Shown: in pieces, positions 31,172-42,034 of the stretch
Layout: each line of letters opens with the position of its first letter
Numbering within the stretch: position 1 is the stretch's first letter
Origin: Nematopogon swammerdamellus
Taxonomy: Eukaryota; Arthropoda; Insecta; Lepidoptera; Adelidae
Length of the DNA stretch: 64,000 nucleotides
Assembly: GCA_946902875.1 (NCBI GenBank)
Contig: OX336355.1
Span: 17,579,347-17,643,346 of the forward strand
Direction of reading: 5' to 3'
Notes under the pieces: generated by a model
What the model was told of the DNA's origin: nothing
The model's database searches: none
What the model saw: only the letters and a program-made list of their open reading frames with translations
Position numbers and translations under genes: made by a program

Positions 31172-32390
31172 CCGACTCTTGGCGTGCGCCGATAGGAATC
31201 AATATTGCTTAACAATGTTTCTATTGTGGGACTGAAAAGTGCGGATAATAAATTTTGTTTTCAGTCTTCCAATGAAACGATTTGTTGAAAAAGAACTCGA
31301 TAGTGTATTTCATTAAAATATTGTATATTTACAATTATTTCAGTACTTACTCAAAACTATGAGATCTTGGAATTTTTTTATTTTTTAACCGTCTTCAAAA
31401 AAAGGAGGCTTTTCTCAATTCGACTGTATTTTTTTTATGTTTGTTACCTCAGAACTTTCGACTGGGTGAACCGATTTTGAAAATTCTTTTTTTATTTGAA
31501 AACTGGTGCTTGCCGTGTAGTCAAGTAATTTGGTCAAGATCGGATTGGAAAGCGAGGTACATTAATAGTAAAACTACATCTATCAGCGCACATCGATATC
31601 TTTTTGAAAACACGATTTCATAAACTTCGCTCGATAGAAAAAAAATCATGAACATGCCTCTGAATTTAGTTATAAAAACGTATTTAAGGCAACGTCACCA
31701 AACCTAAAACAATATTTTATTTGTTGAATATACATGTAAATTCGTAGCTTTTTACTTTTCTGTTTCGATCCGTAGTTTTGGAAGAAAAAAATAAAACCAA
31801 ATTTTTGATTGATTGTGTTGCATCTTACTCCAACCAGCGAAAGCGGCGCCTTGAAAGAGGAGTACGGGTGAATACGGGTTGACAGGGCGCTGTTCGGATC
31901 GGACTAAAAATAAGTGTTACATTTTCCTAACTCAAACTGATTTGGGTCACGCGGGACAAGTCTTTTCCAGCAAAAATAAAAAGGTTTAGTATTTTGTACT
32001 TGTGCCATAGACGGGGTCCAGGTACACAGAAAACCATTATATATCTATTTTAAACTGGCACTAGTTATTGTTGATGGTAAAATTCGACAGTTATATTTTT
32101 AGACGAAAGTGGTTCCTTTTCGTTAGCTCACCCAGATAGATGTTGTGTTTATAGAGTGAAGCGACCACACAAACGGGAATCTTCGGTAAATGTTAACAAG
32201 TTGTGATCAATGTTAGTTTAGCCGGCATTTCGTGGCCTTGGAGTGGTATAGTGGAACTGGAGATGAATATATCTAAATTTTTCGTCTGGTCGTTTTAGAC
32301 TTTCAGCATCTTGTACTGGTATTACATCAGTCCCCGCCCAAGTACATCTCGAGAGAGGGGATAGTTGTGTGATGGATGCTGAAGATATAT
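31172..32390. other. Unassigned non-coding DNA
   Basis: Mostly single-copy within the window. Contains GGTGAACCGATTTTGAAAAT (31467), a phrase seen in Helitron-like repeats. The open frame at 31441-31623 follows that repeat and shows no domain. Confidence 0.4.
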
Positions 32391-32397
32391 CCCATAG

Positions 32398-32480
32398 GGT
32401 ATTTCAGAATAGGCTTGAGAAACTTCAGGAATGGAAGGTACTCACAGATACAGGAATAGATGCAAATGCAATGCAATGCA
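32398..32480. repeat. 83-bp direct repeat, left copy (target-site duplication)
   Basis: Identical, base for base, to 32818-32900; starts GGTATTTCAGAATAGGC and ends AATGCAATGCAATGCA. The two copies exactly bracket the SINE-C. Confidence 0.85.
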
Positions 32481-32817
32481 GTACCGTGTGGGGCCGGTAC
32501 TTAAAAAGAATATCCCCACTGCATCTCTCCCCATGCATGTCGTAAAAGGCGACTAAGGGATAAGGACAAGATGCCGTGCTAAAGGGCAACAGGCTCGCCA
32601 CCTCTCACCTTGGCATTGTACTTCCACCGAGTCATGCAGCAGGTGGGTCTTCGTGCCTTACTTGCTGCTTGATCGATTTAATCTTGTTCGAATACTTTGC
32701 GAAACGTGGTGGTCGGTGTTGTGCTGTAATTGACCAGAGTACTTGCAGCACAACACCGATTACTCTGCTTACCCCGATTATCGGGATTCAGCGTGTGTGA
32801 TATGTAAATATGTATAT
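32481..32817 (+). repeat. SINE-C, full length, between 83-bp duplications
   Basis: Starts GTACCGTGTGGGGCCGGTAC; GCATCTCTCCCCATGCATGT; AAAGGGCAACAGGCTCGCC; TTGCTGCTTGATCGATTT; ACGTGGTGGTCGGTGTTGTG; ends ATTCAGCGTGTGTGATATGT, then AAATATGTATAT. No poly-A; the tail is (ATGT)-like. The tail matches that of the RTE-like LINE, so mobilisation by an RTE partner is plausible. Confidence 0.85.
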
Positions 32818-32900
32818 GGTATTTCAGAATAGGCTTGAGAAACTTCAGGAATGGAAGGTACTCACAGATACAGGAATAGATGCAAATGCAATGCAATGCA
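32818..32900. repeat. 83-bp direct repeat, right copy
   Basis: Right partner of 32398-32480, followed by more (AATGC)n and (AATAC) units. The (AATGC)n run may have promoted length variation at the inner edge. Confidence 0.85.
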
Positions 32901-32954
32901 ATGCAATGCAATACAATATAGATATGATTGATTTTTTCGATTGGCATTTGTTTT

Positions 32955-33151
32955 CCATAACAAATAATAAATAACACATATTCTGTGAACATTTACCTAT
33001 TACCTATTACGGTTCAACAGATACAGCCCTCGGACAGATAGACAGACAGACAGACACACAGACAGACAGACAGCCAGACAAACAGACAGACAGACGGCGT
33101 AGGCTTAGTAATAGGGTCCCGTACCCGACACGGAACCCTAGAAAAACAAAA
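32955..33151 (-). repeat. Family-E repeat, partial
   Basis: CAAATAATAAATAACACATA, then a GACAGACAGACAGACACACA tract (33040-33095) and CCGACACGGAACCCTAG. The tRNA-like end is missing. Confidence 0.7.
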
Positions 33152-33438
33152 CAAAACAAATTACGCTTTCCCCCATTACCGTATTTCTTTATCAAAAAGG
33201 ATTACGGACTTCGGCTGATTGGTTCAATTTGTGCGCAAAATCGCCGACTACATTTATAAAACTTTCACCGACGAAATTTCACTGATCCGGTTTCAGCCGC
33301 TGAAATAATTAGGGCATAATTCGTTTCGAAATAAAATCTCGCAACAAAGAGTGGGTGTTCCTGAAAAATATTTTCACGGTTCGAGATGATTTTCTGAGAA
33401 AGGGCTGGAGAAGGGGTGATTTATGTAGCCGAAATAAC

Positions 33439-33678
33439 TTCCCTAGCCCTTTACTAGGTGGTAGGCTCAAATTGTAGCCGACTGGGTTGGTACCACCGTA
33501 CTGGATGTAAGATGGCCGCATAGCAGCCTCGGCTGTGTTCTCCTCTAGTCCAGTATAGCCAGCAATCCAGGGAAGTCTCCGATATGGCACCTACCTTGTC
33601 GGAGGTGATATTGGCTGGTCGGAGCATGCGCTTTGTCCCCTCGGACTCAGCCACCCATAACGGATAACATAAAAAAAA
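33439..33678 (+). repeat. SINE-D core and tail
   Basis: TTTACTAGGTGGTAGGCTC through GTGTTCTCCTCTAGTCCAGT to CGGATAACATAAAAAAAA. Headless. Confidence 0.8.
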
Positions 33679-33758
33679 TCTAGTGTTAACGATGTAACTA
33701 AGAAGGTTCTCGTGGCTGCATACAAAGTAATTTTGTTCTCTTTCTGGAGAGATGCACA

Positions 33759-33830
33759 TACATACATATCACACGCTGTATACCGACAATCGGGGTTAGC
33801 AGAGTAATCGGTGTTGTGCTGCAAAAGAAA
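33759..33830 (-). repeat. SINE-C 3' end fragment
   Basis: CATACATACATATCACACGC and CCGACAATCGGGGTTAGCAG match the terminal part of SINE-C, with its (ATGT) tail. Confidence 0.65.
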
Positions 33831-33891
33831 AAAAAGAGAGAAAGGAAAGAAAAACGTTTATTCAGCTAAAACATTAAAATAACATAAGAAA

Positions 33892-34005
33892 AGTTTTTTT
33901 TTTTTATGGAACCTGACACGGTTGGTTACATCACCTACAACATCCGTGATGTCAGCCCATACCACAGGGTGATCTAGGTGCCATGTCAGTGCTTCCCTTC
34001 GTTTC
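33892..34005 (-). repeat. SINE-A/B tail fragment
   Basis: T-run, then ATGGAACCTGACACGGTTGG, ACAACATCCGTGATGTCAGC, ending AGTGCTTCCCTTCG. Confidence 0.75.
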
Positions 34006-34127
34006 AAAGTAATAAAAATAAAAATAAATTTTGTTTTAGCTGAAAGGGAGCAGACACAACATGATGCTAAACCTAACAAGTAGGTAGTTGCGGCTGGTTT
34101 TAAGTCTACCCCCTTACATTAGGACAA

Positions 34128-34490
34128 ATTCAAGCGTAGTGTACTACCATTCGAATGATGAATAAAGAATAAACAATTACAAAACAAACAAATGATAAAT
34201 TAAACAAGAAACATAAACAAAATATAAAGACAAAAATCTTATAAAAAAGTTATGGTAGGTAACAACAAAAAGACAGTAAATGAAAAGCAAATTTTGGTAC
34301 GGGATCCTATTCAAGCGTAGTGTACTACCATACGAATGATGAATGAATAAAGAATAAAGAATTACAAAACAAACAAATGATAAATTAAACAAGAAACATA
34401 AACAAAATATAAAGACAAAAATCTTATAAAATAGTTACGGTTGTAACAACAAAAAGACAGTAAATGAAATGCAAATTTTGGGTACGGGAC
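34128..34490. repeat. 181-bp tandem duplication
   Basis: Two direct units begin ATTCAAGCGTAGTGTACTAC at 34128 and 34309 and end TGCAAATTTTGG-TACGGGA(T/C)CCT. They join a family-I LINE end to a short piece of the family-E edge, so the duplication post-dates that junction. About 96% identical by eye. Confidence 0.75.
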
Positions 34491-35191
34491 CCTAAAAAAA
34501 TTGTTATTACAGAGAGAGCCGAAAATAATTAAACCGAGTAAGTAATTTATTAAATGCTCTAAAAAGCTCACATTTTCACTTTCCCAAACAAAATGCGCTC
34601 TGGACCCACTCAGATAATCCCATGTTAACTTTACCAAACTTATCCCCACCCTTTCAGTATAATTTATTAAATAATTTTTGGACGACAAATATATTATGCC
34701 CGTTGATAGAAAATACATTCTGAAAATCTGTTCTCGATTTTATCTCGTCGCGTGGAATAAGCCTTCGTGCGATTGAGCAGTAATTCGACGAATATATTTC
34801 GGGGGGTTCGCTGGGTTAAGCATTGGTAGTGTTCTCTGGAGCTGTATGGAGTTCACCAAATTACCAATCTAGCAATCTACTGTGCCAGCGGTGGGTCACA
34901 CTAAAGTAGAGCCCAGCAAGTCCGACATTCACGTCCTCGTCGTGCTCCCTGGGCAATGTTGCGACGATGCCTTTGGCATTACCACCGTCCCAGAGTCGCA
35001 ACAGCTGAGGAATGTCGGACGCAGGCGATCATCCTGCGCCTAAACAGGATTTATTTTCAGCCTCACTATGTGGTAGACAAGTCCTCCACTATGTCGTCCG
35101 GGTTGGTACCACAGGTCGTAGGCGAAAAACTCCTGATGTGGCTCTGCTACACTTGGAGGCCAGCCTGCGACTAGCCGGTCGGTGGACTTGA

Positions 35192-35569
35192 GTGTGTCGG
35201 GGGTGTCCTGGGTTGTGGATGCTAGTGTCGCTCGCACTCCAGACTCCTTTTAACCGACTGACAGCCGCAGGGGTCAGGGAGAGCCGGTGGAAACAGGTGA
35301 CCGCTGCCTGCCTGCGTGGTAGTACAGGGGCCCGGCACACGGCCCTCACCAACCCGTGTGCTGGCTGCCCTATCAACACGCGAAAATCCCTGTCAGAGAG
35401 CATTGTGGGGCTGGTGACCATGGGAGACCACATGTTTTCTGGGAGGGGGGGCCCGGGGGTCCTCTCGCTCTCTGCGACTGTCAGTTGGTTGAGTCTATCC
35501 GAGTTGCACAAGGCATCACCGCGCCCTGGGCACATTCCGATACACTCCACGAATCAATCACCCATCTAA
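35192..35569 (+). CDS. Possible ORF1 remnant of the LINE
   Basis: An open frame of 125 codons ends at TAA (35567-35569), three bases before the ATG of the endonuclease-RT gene, a spacing seen between ORF1 and ORF2 of some LINEs. No zinc knuckles, coiled coil or other ORF1 domain is visible, and it starts at a GTG, so it may be only 5' UTR that happens to be open. Confidence 0.25.
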   Translation: MCRGCPGLWMLVSLALQTPFNRLTAAGVRESRWKQVTAACLRGSTGARHTALTNPCAGCPINTRKSLSESIVGLVTMGDHMFSGRGGPGVLSLSATVSWLSLSELHKASPRPGHIPIHSTNQSPI

Positions 35570-35572
35570 ATT

Positions 35573-38522
35573 ATGAGCCGAACAAAAAATAGAAAACTGT
35601 ATAAACCTTCAGCGGCCCGTTCTCCCTCAAAATTTAAGGTAGACCTCGCCAATATAAGAGGTCTACACACAAATTTCTCATCCGTCGCCTGCCATCTGCA
35701 GACGGCGAGGCCTCACCTCCTCTTTCTTACGGAGACCCAGATCGGGCGTCCTGCGGACGCATCCTACCTGGACGTTCCTGGTTACAATCTTCAGGAACGT
35801 TTCATGGCGAAGGGTGGTGTCTGCTTGTACGTTGGATCTGGTGTCTCCTATACCCGGCTCACCCGATTTGAAGACCCTGTTTTTCCTGTGTTATGGATCC
35901 GCGTGAATCTTCCCCACGTGGTGAGGATTTACGCGGGTGCATACAGATCCCCTAACCTCAGTGCGTCAAGAACAGAGGCATTTTATGAGCATCTCAGCAG
36001 TACGGCAGACAAACTGCTTTGCGAGTTCCCTACGGCGGAGTTAGTGATGCTGGGTGACTTCAATGCTAAACACCAAGACTGGTTGGGCTCCCCCATCACT
36101 GACCATGCCGGCAGGGAGGCTTACAACTTGGCCATTGCGCACGGGTTGACGCAGTTGGTATCCGGAACCACTCGGATACCTGATAACCCTGCCCATCGAC
36201 CTAGTTTGTTGGACCTTGTGCTGACTACCGAGCCAAATGGTTACAAGGTGAGGGTCGAAGCTCCCCTCGGAAACTCCGACCATTGCCTTGTACGCTCAAC
36301 TGTGCCAACTGTACACTTCGCGGAAGCACGTGAATGTAGTACGCGAACAGTTTGGCACTACCGGTCAGCACAATGGGATGACTTCCGATCCTTCCTGGGA
36401 GCCTACCCTTGGCACGACGTTTGCTTCTCTTCTCCAGACCCATCCCTGTGTGCCCAATCGGTCGTCGATGTGATCGCACAGGGTATGAATTTCTTCATAC
36501 CTACCTCCACCGTTCCCATCGGCGGCCGCCATAAGCCTTGGTTTGATTGTCAATGCAGACTGGCTATTGACACTAAGAACAAGGCTTATAGGAAATGGCT
36601 GCAGAATAGGTCTGTCGAGAACAGACGAGAGCTCAACGTCGTTGCTAGGTCCTGCAAACGAACGCAAAACTTGGCCAAGTTCAGGCACGACCGTGGAATT
36701 GGCGCGAAACTTGCACGTAGCCCTTCGGGTAGCCGCGCCTTCTGGTCTCTCGCCAAATCCATCGGTCGGAATTTCTGCCGTCCAGCTACACCTCCGCTGG
36801 AACGTCCGGATGGCTCGCTCGCTATACTCGCGAAAGAAAAGGCGAATATCTTTGCACGCCTTTTCGCATCCAACTCAAACATGGACGACCTGGGCGCCAA
36901 CCCCCCTTCATTACCCCATTGCGGGCGTATGATGGCAAATATTAGGTTCCACCCCAGAGTCGTCCATAAAACACTACGTGAGTTGGATATTTCGAAGAGT
37001 AGTGGGCCTGACGGCGTCCCGGCGATCGTCTTGAAAAATTGTGCTCTGGAATTGGCGCCAGTCCTCACCCGCCTATTCAAACGCTCCTATTCCTCCGGAT
37101 CAATGCCTTCTTGCTGGAAGAGAGCTTCGGTCCAGCCGGTCCCCAAGAAGGGGGACCCAGCGAACCCATCGAACTATCGCCCTATTGCGATAACCTCACT
37201 TTTGAGTAAGGTTATGGAGCGTATTGTCAACTCAGCGCTCCTGACGTACCTAGAAGACTCTAAACTCCTCGACGACAAACAATACGGCTTTCGCAAGCAA
37301 AGGTCGACTGGAGATCTTCTAGCGTACGTCACGCATTTATGGGCTGAAAGGCTCGATGGTTTTGGGGAATCGCTGGCGGTCGCTCTGGACATATCCAAAG
37401 CATTCGATCGCGTCTGGCACCGGGGACTCTTAAGCAAGCTTCCGGCTTACGGTGTCCCTACAAAACTGTGCACCTGGATCTCCAGCTTTTTGAGTGGCCG
37501 GTCGATATTTGTCACCCTAGATGGTGCCTGCTCGGCCGACTACTCAATCAATGCTGGTGTTCCACAAGGATCCGTGCTGTCGCCTACGCTGTTTTTATTG
37601 TTCATCAACGACATGCTCTCGCTCGGCGAAATACACTGTTACGCGGACGACAGCACGGTGCACGAAGGGTTCATCAAGGACTGGAAGGGTAGAGAGGCCT
37701 CAGCAGCAAACGCGAGACGCGAAACTGTTGCTCGGGTTGACCAGGTTCTCGAAAAAGTATCCTCTTGGGGGAAGAAGAACTTGGTCAACTTCAACGTAGC
37801 CAAGACGCAAGCTTGTGCCTTCTCTACTAAGGCTGATCCGTTTCCTCTCCAAGCCACTTTTCAGGGCAGCCAAGTCCCCAACGATGGTAGTCTGGGTGTC
37901 CTGGGTATGGAGGTGTCCAGGGACGTTGGGTTTCGATCGTTCATAGAGTCCAAGGCGAAACTAGCGTCTCGAAAATTAGGAGTCCTTTACCGCTGTCGGC
38001 GATTTTTCACGCCGGTCCAACTGCTTACACTCTACAAAGCACAAGTAAGACCGGTGATGGAATATTGCAGTCATCTTTGGGAGGGTTCCCCTGAGTACCT
38101 TTCTTTCAGCCTTGGATTCTATTCAGCGACGAGCCATTCGCCTCATTGGTGACTCCGTACTCACAAAGGACCTTCAACCTCTAAAGCACAGACGTATCGT
38201 TGGATCATTGAGCCTGTTTTATTGGTACTACTATGGCCGCTGCTCTGACGAACTTGCTTCCCTTATCCCTCCTCCTCCTGTTCGCCTTCGCCAAACCCGC
38301 CATACTCTCGCGGAACACCCGTTTGTAGTCGACAGAAGAGTTCTTCGAACTGCACGATTCTCTAAATCGTTCTTGTGCCGCACTGCAAAGGTGTGGAACG
38401 GGCTCCCAGGAAATATCTTCCCCCACTCCTACAATCCACAGATCTTCAAATCGCGGGTTAATAGCCTTTCCCCAGCAACATTAGTCCACCTCCAAGCCGG
38501 ACTGGCACCTCCTCGGGTGTGA
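35573..38522 (+). pseudogene. Endonuclease-reverse transcriptase of CR1/Jockey-type LINE (one frameshift)
   Basis: The APE-like endonuclease is at about residues 23-245: VDLANIRGLHTNF, LFLTETQIG, MLGDFNAKHQDW (near 158) and GNSDHCLV (near 232). RT is at about 470-760: KSSGPDGVPAIVLKN, NYRPIAITSLLSKVMERI, QYGFRKQRSTGDLL, LDISKAFDRVWH, GVPQGSVLSPTLFLLFINDM and the catalytic CYADDS (near 690). The first frame runs to a stop at 38152. The C-terminal tail (DSIQRRAIRLIGD, TAKVWNGLPGNIFP, FKSRVNSLSP) lies in the next frame from about 38106 to 38522. The break falls in a short TTCTTTC run near 38101-38107, consistent with one extra base. All catalytic motifs are intact, so the copy is young or the shift may be a sequencing error. 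Confidence 0.85.
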
Positions 38523-38576
38523 AATTGGCTGCGCCTGAGGTTGCGACCTCGGACAGAGCCACCCAGTTCGGTAGCA

Positions 38577-38578
<2 letters not shown>

Positions 38579-38612
<34 letters not shown>
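38579..38612 (+). repeat. Poly-A tail of the LINE
   Basis: An almost pure run of about 34 A, preceded by TTCGGTAGCAATAAAA, which includes the AATAAA signal. The long pure tail supports a recent insertion. Confidence 0.8.
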
Positions 38613-38615
<3 letters not shown>

Positions 38616-38734
38616 TCTGTACACTTATAAATGTGATTTGTGTATGTACTATTCTAATTTTATTTATTACAATATAATATATAAACTATTTAAATTATTA
38701 ATTAAAACTAACCTAAAACAAGAAACTAACAAGA

Positions 38735-38815
38735 CAGAACAAATTGTGACAAGTTCGAGCGCAGTCTAACTGCCATTATGAATGATCAATAAACAATACA
38801 ATACAATACAATACA
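38735..38815 (+). repeat. Family-I LINE 3' end with (ATACA)n
   Basis: AAATTGTGACAAGTTCGAGC...TGAATGATCAATAAACAATA and a short (CAATA)n run. No coding part. Confidence 0.5.
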
Positions 38816-38853
38816 AAACTTACCTATCTAAGAAAATAAAACTAAACATGAAC

Positions 38854-39080
38854 CTATAAATAAAAAATTTCTTCCAGTTCGGCCGAGGCAGCCATAGTCC
38901 CTAGGACGCTTATAGCGTTCCCTCTTTGAATTTCTAGGCTTATGCGGCGTATGAAGAAAGCCTTGGCACGCACGTCACCGGACTTATCAACGATGGTTTC
39001 GGCAAAAGCCAGTACGTCCGGTGACCACGCACCAAGGGCTTCTACCACAAAACCTAGAAACTCAAAGAGGGTTTTTTGTA
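38854..39080 (-). pseudogene. Retroelement C-terminal fragment (QRGNA module)
   Basis: Minus strand: GFVVEALGAWSPDVLAFAET, then KAFFIRRISLEIQRGNAISV and LGTMAASAELEEIFYL followed by a stop (38854). The best-preserved copy of the module also found at 9500-9960, 51350-51484 and 54450-54545. The upstream part is replaced by a SINE-A tail at about 39095. Confidence 0.65.
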
Positions 39081-39094
39081 TGTACTCGTAACTA

Positions 39095-39215
39095 TTTTTT
39101 TTTGTTATGGAAACTGACACGGATGTCTACATCACCTACAACATCCGTGTTGTCAGCCCATAATACCGGGTGACCTAGGTGACATGTCAGTGCTTCCCTT
39201 CGGTCGTGCTAACTA
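39095..39215 (-). repeat. SINE-A/B tail fragment
   Basis: T-run, ATGGAAACTGACACGGATG, ACAACATCCGTGTTGTCAGC, AGTGCTTCCCTTCGGTCGTG. Confidence 0.75.
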
Positions 39216-39289
39216 AGAAACTAACAAACAAAAAATTTTTTGTATATAACCAAGAAACTGAGTGAAAAAAAAAATATTATAGTAAGCGC

Positions 39290-39480
39290 GACATGTTGCG
39301 CCGTGTCACCCATAAGGTGTCTAACGACGCCCATGGACATTCGGTCGCACGCGGGGGTTATAAATGCCATGCCGGCCTTCTAGGTGCCTATTCACGCCTC
39401 TGTTGAAGGACTCGAGACTGCACTTGGCGGGAAATATGTGGGCAGGGAGAGCGTTCCAGAGTTAACCGGCCCTGTGGAAT
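39290..39480 (-). pseudogene. Family-G LINE 3' end
   Basis: GCGCGACATGTTGCGCCGTG...ACGCCCATGGACATTCGG...GCCATGCCGGCCT...GGGCAGGGAGAGCGTTCC. The order is the same as at 2950-3245, more diverged. Confidence 0.6.
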
Positions 39481-39561
39481 TACGTGCATACGTACGCCTG
39501 CTGCTTCACTGTTCAGAACCGGTGTAAACCTGTAGAACCGGTGTAAAACTGTCTGTCTTTC

Positions 39562-39890
39562 TAACGCTGAGCGCGGTCAGTACTTGGATGGGTGACCGCT
39601 TGACCGATGGAGGCTGACCGCGGTTCGGATTCCACGTTAAACTGTAGGTCCCTTCCCTTCTTACCTTACTAGGTGGTAGGGTTTATCCCGGCCGGGTTGA
39701 TACCACCGCACTGAATGAAACGTCGGTCGAAACGGCTATGTAAATAGTTCGTGTTTTCCGTCCAGTTCACTGTAGCCGACATAAAATAAAGGGTAGCACT
39801 GACATGGCACCTAGTTCACCCGGTGTTATGGGCTGACATCACGGATGTTGCAGGTGATGTAGCCAACCATGTCAGTTGCCATACAAAAAA
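39562..39890 (+). repeat. SINE-A, missing the A box
   Basis: Starts within the 5S-like part (CTGAGCGCGGTCAGTACTTG, GATGGGTGACCGCTTGACCG), then the B box GGTTCGGATTCC, the core TTACTAGGTGGTAGGGTTTA, and the tail GTCAGTTGCCATACAAAAAA. A SINE-D head scrap (TGCTGCTTCACTGTTCAG) is at 39505-39550. Confidence 0.8.
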
Positions 39891-39992
39891 TCGATTCCCC
39901 TGCCCCTAACTAGGTGGATTCAAATTGTAGCCGACCGCATTGGTACCACCATACTGGACGAAAGATTGCCGCATGGCGGCCTCAGCTGTTCA
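39891..39992 (+). repeat. SINE-D core fragment
   Basis: TCCCCTGCCCCTAACTAGG...TTCAAATTGTAGCCGACCGC...TTGGTACCACCATACTGGA, cut at 39992 and joined directly to the tail of the SINE-A. Confidence 0.7.
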
Positions 39993-40005
39993 GTAGTTCT
40001 CATCA

Positions 40006-40645
40006 GTGTGCCGTAATGCTTGGAAGTAGGGAGGGGTGTGTGTGGGTGTTTAAAGACATGTAAGAGCGAATGACACGCGTCGAGCCGACTTGTCAGCCAC
40101 CAACCCCGCGTGAGCCACCAACCCCGCTTCGTGTTTATGTACACTCAGTTATAGAGATAGTTCTGTCATGGTTATTTACATAGTTCTATCATGTTTATAT
40201 AGATAGTTCTTTCATGGTTATACAAATGTTACTTGTATTAGTGTCGTCGTGCTATCAATATGTCGCACACCGATTCAATACTGTCATAACTCTGAAATTG
40301 TGGTTAAACGATTTATCAACACAATCAAAAAATCAAATACTATTTTAATATTTTTTGCGAGCTGTCAACGTATTTTTAAACCGAATTTCACGCGAGCGAA
40401 GCCGCGGTTAAAGTCCTGTGCCGTAATGCTTGGAAGTAGGGAGGGGTGTGTGTGGGTGTTTAAAGACATGTGGGCGCGAGTGACACACGTCGAGCCGACG
40501 TTTCAGCCACCAACCCCGCGACGTGTTTATGCACACTCAGTTATAGAGATAGTTCTGTCATGGTTATACAAATGTTACTTGTATTGGCTTTGTGGTGCTA
40601 GCAATGTATCGCACCCCGATTCAATACTGTCATAACTCTGAAATT
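40006..40645. repeat. ~410-bp spaced direct duplication with a Helitron-like end between
   Basis: GTGCCGTAATGCTTGGAAGT...GGGAGGGGTGTGTGTGGGTG...AGCCACCAACCCCGCG...TTCAATACTGTCATAACTCT occurs at 40010-40300 and again at 40419-40645. Between the units is TTTCACGCGAGCGAAGCCGCGG (40386-40407), part of a Helitron-like 3' hairpin. Confidence 0.65.
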
Positions 40646-40764
40646 ACTCGGAAATTACCCTTACTGAATTATCAACAAAGTCGTACTATACCAAACCGAC
40701 TTCATTAACCGACTTAAAAAAAATTAGGTTATGAATGGTGTAATATGTATGAAATATTATTGGA

Positions 40765-41163
40765 TTTTTTTTTTATGTAATCCGGAATGGGTGGCTGAGT
40801 CAGAGGGGCCAAAGCACATGCTCTGACTAGCCAATATCACCTCCGAGAAGGTAGGTGCCATACCGGACATTTCCCTGGATTGCTGGCTATACTGGACTAG
40901 AGGAGAACACAACCGAGGCTGCTACGCGGCCATCTTACATCCAGGACGGTGGTACCAACCCAGTTGGCTATAATTTGAGCGTACCATCTAGTAAGGGGCA
41001 AGGGAAGAGACCTACAGTTTTACACCGGTTCCGAACGGTGAAGCAGCAGGTATGCACGTAAATATTTTCGTCAGAATAAACTCATTGGTACACGGCGACC
41101 GGATTCGAACCTCGGACCTCACGCATTAGAACCCGATACCCAAACCATTCGGCCACCCGCCGC
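40765..41163 (-). repeat. SINE-D, full length
   Basis: Minus strand: the head has A box TGGCCGAATGGTTTGGG and B box GAGGTTCGAATCCGG (41097-41110); then the loop ACCAATGAGTTTATTCTG, CACCGTTCGGAACCGGTG, the core CTTACTAGATGGTACGCTC, and the tail CCGGATTACATAAAAAAA at 40765-40785. Confidence 0.85.
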
Positions 41164-41454
41164 TTTTGCAATATATTCACATAATCTATTAGGGCTTCCA
41201 AACTCAAGCTAGTCACAATATGTATTGTAATCGAAGACCAAGAAGACGTTGAAAAAAAAAACCCTGCGGAGTTTCTTGCCTACTTTTCTTTGTGGGTGTA
41301 ATCGAACCGGATTGTAAAAACTAAACACGACAAATTCAAGCACCATACGAATGATGAATAAAGATAAAAAAAATAAAACAAATATATACGCATTTTATAG
41401 GTGTATGTATGTCTGTATGTATGTATATATGTTTGTCCACGCATTCAGCCCATA

Positions 41455-41776
41455 ACACCTTGGTGAACTAGGTGCCATGTCAGTGCTTCCCTTTGGTCGT
41501 GTAAGCTACACTGGACTGGACGGATAACACGAACTATTTACATAGACGTTTCGATCGACCTTTCATTGCAGTGCGGTGGTAGCAACCCGGGCTGGTTAAA
41601 CCCTACCACCTAATAAGGTAAGAAGGGAAGGGACCTACAGTTTTAAGTGTATTCTGAACCACAATCAGCCTCCAGCGGTCGAACGGTCACCCATTCAAGT
41701 TCTGACCGCGTCGAGGTGTTCTTATGATCACGGGTGATAGTCGACCGATCGCACCACTGAGATACCGAGGCTGACA
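41455..41776 (-). repeat. SINE-A, near full length
   Basis: Minus strand: A box end TCAGCCTCGGTATCTCAGTG (41757-41776), 5S-like part with GAACTTGAATGGGTGACCGT, B-box region TGTGGTTCAGAATACAC, core TTATTAGGTGGTAGGGTTTA and GGTTGCTACCACCGCACTG. The tail is cut. Confidence 0.8.
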
Positions 41777-41996
41777 AAGGCTCTGCTTGACCCGATTGTC
41801 ATGATAAGGCATGTACTCGTATGTATCAATCAAAATTTTCACGACATTCAGTTACCTACTGCATGACTGTAGAAGGACCGCGCTGAGATGAGAGGTTTAG
41901 CCCGGCATCTTACCTTTATCCCATAGTCGCCTTTTACGACGCATGCACGGGGAGAGATGCAGTGGATTATTGTTATTATTACCTGATCCACACGGG
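41777..41996 (-). repeat. SINE-C fragment, diverged
   Basis: TCTCTCCCCGTGCATGCGTC, AAAAGGCGACTATGGGATAA and GATGCCGGGCTAAACC in minus orientation; the internal part is shortened. It abuts the SINE-A at 41776. Confidence 0.55.
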
Positions 41997-42034
41997 GATT
42001 GATTAATTTCCTATCGCATTTTGGTTTTCTCCGA

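Larger units (their letters stand above)
34800..38612 (+). mobile_element. CR1/Jockey-type LINE, near full length
   Basis: GC-rich 5' part (about 34800-35570), endonuclease-RT gene (35573-38522), 3' UTR and a poly-A run of ~34 (38579-38612). The 5' boundary is uncertain. A shorter copy of the 3' end sits at 28441-28573. One frameshift is the only clear defect in the long gene. Confidence 0.7.

Noticed and set aside
36225..37080. Minus-strand open frames opposite the LINE gene
   Set aside because: Antisense shadows of the endonuclease-RT coding region.
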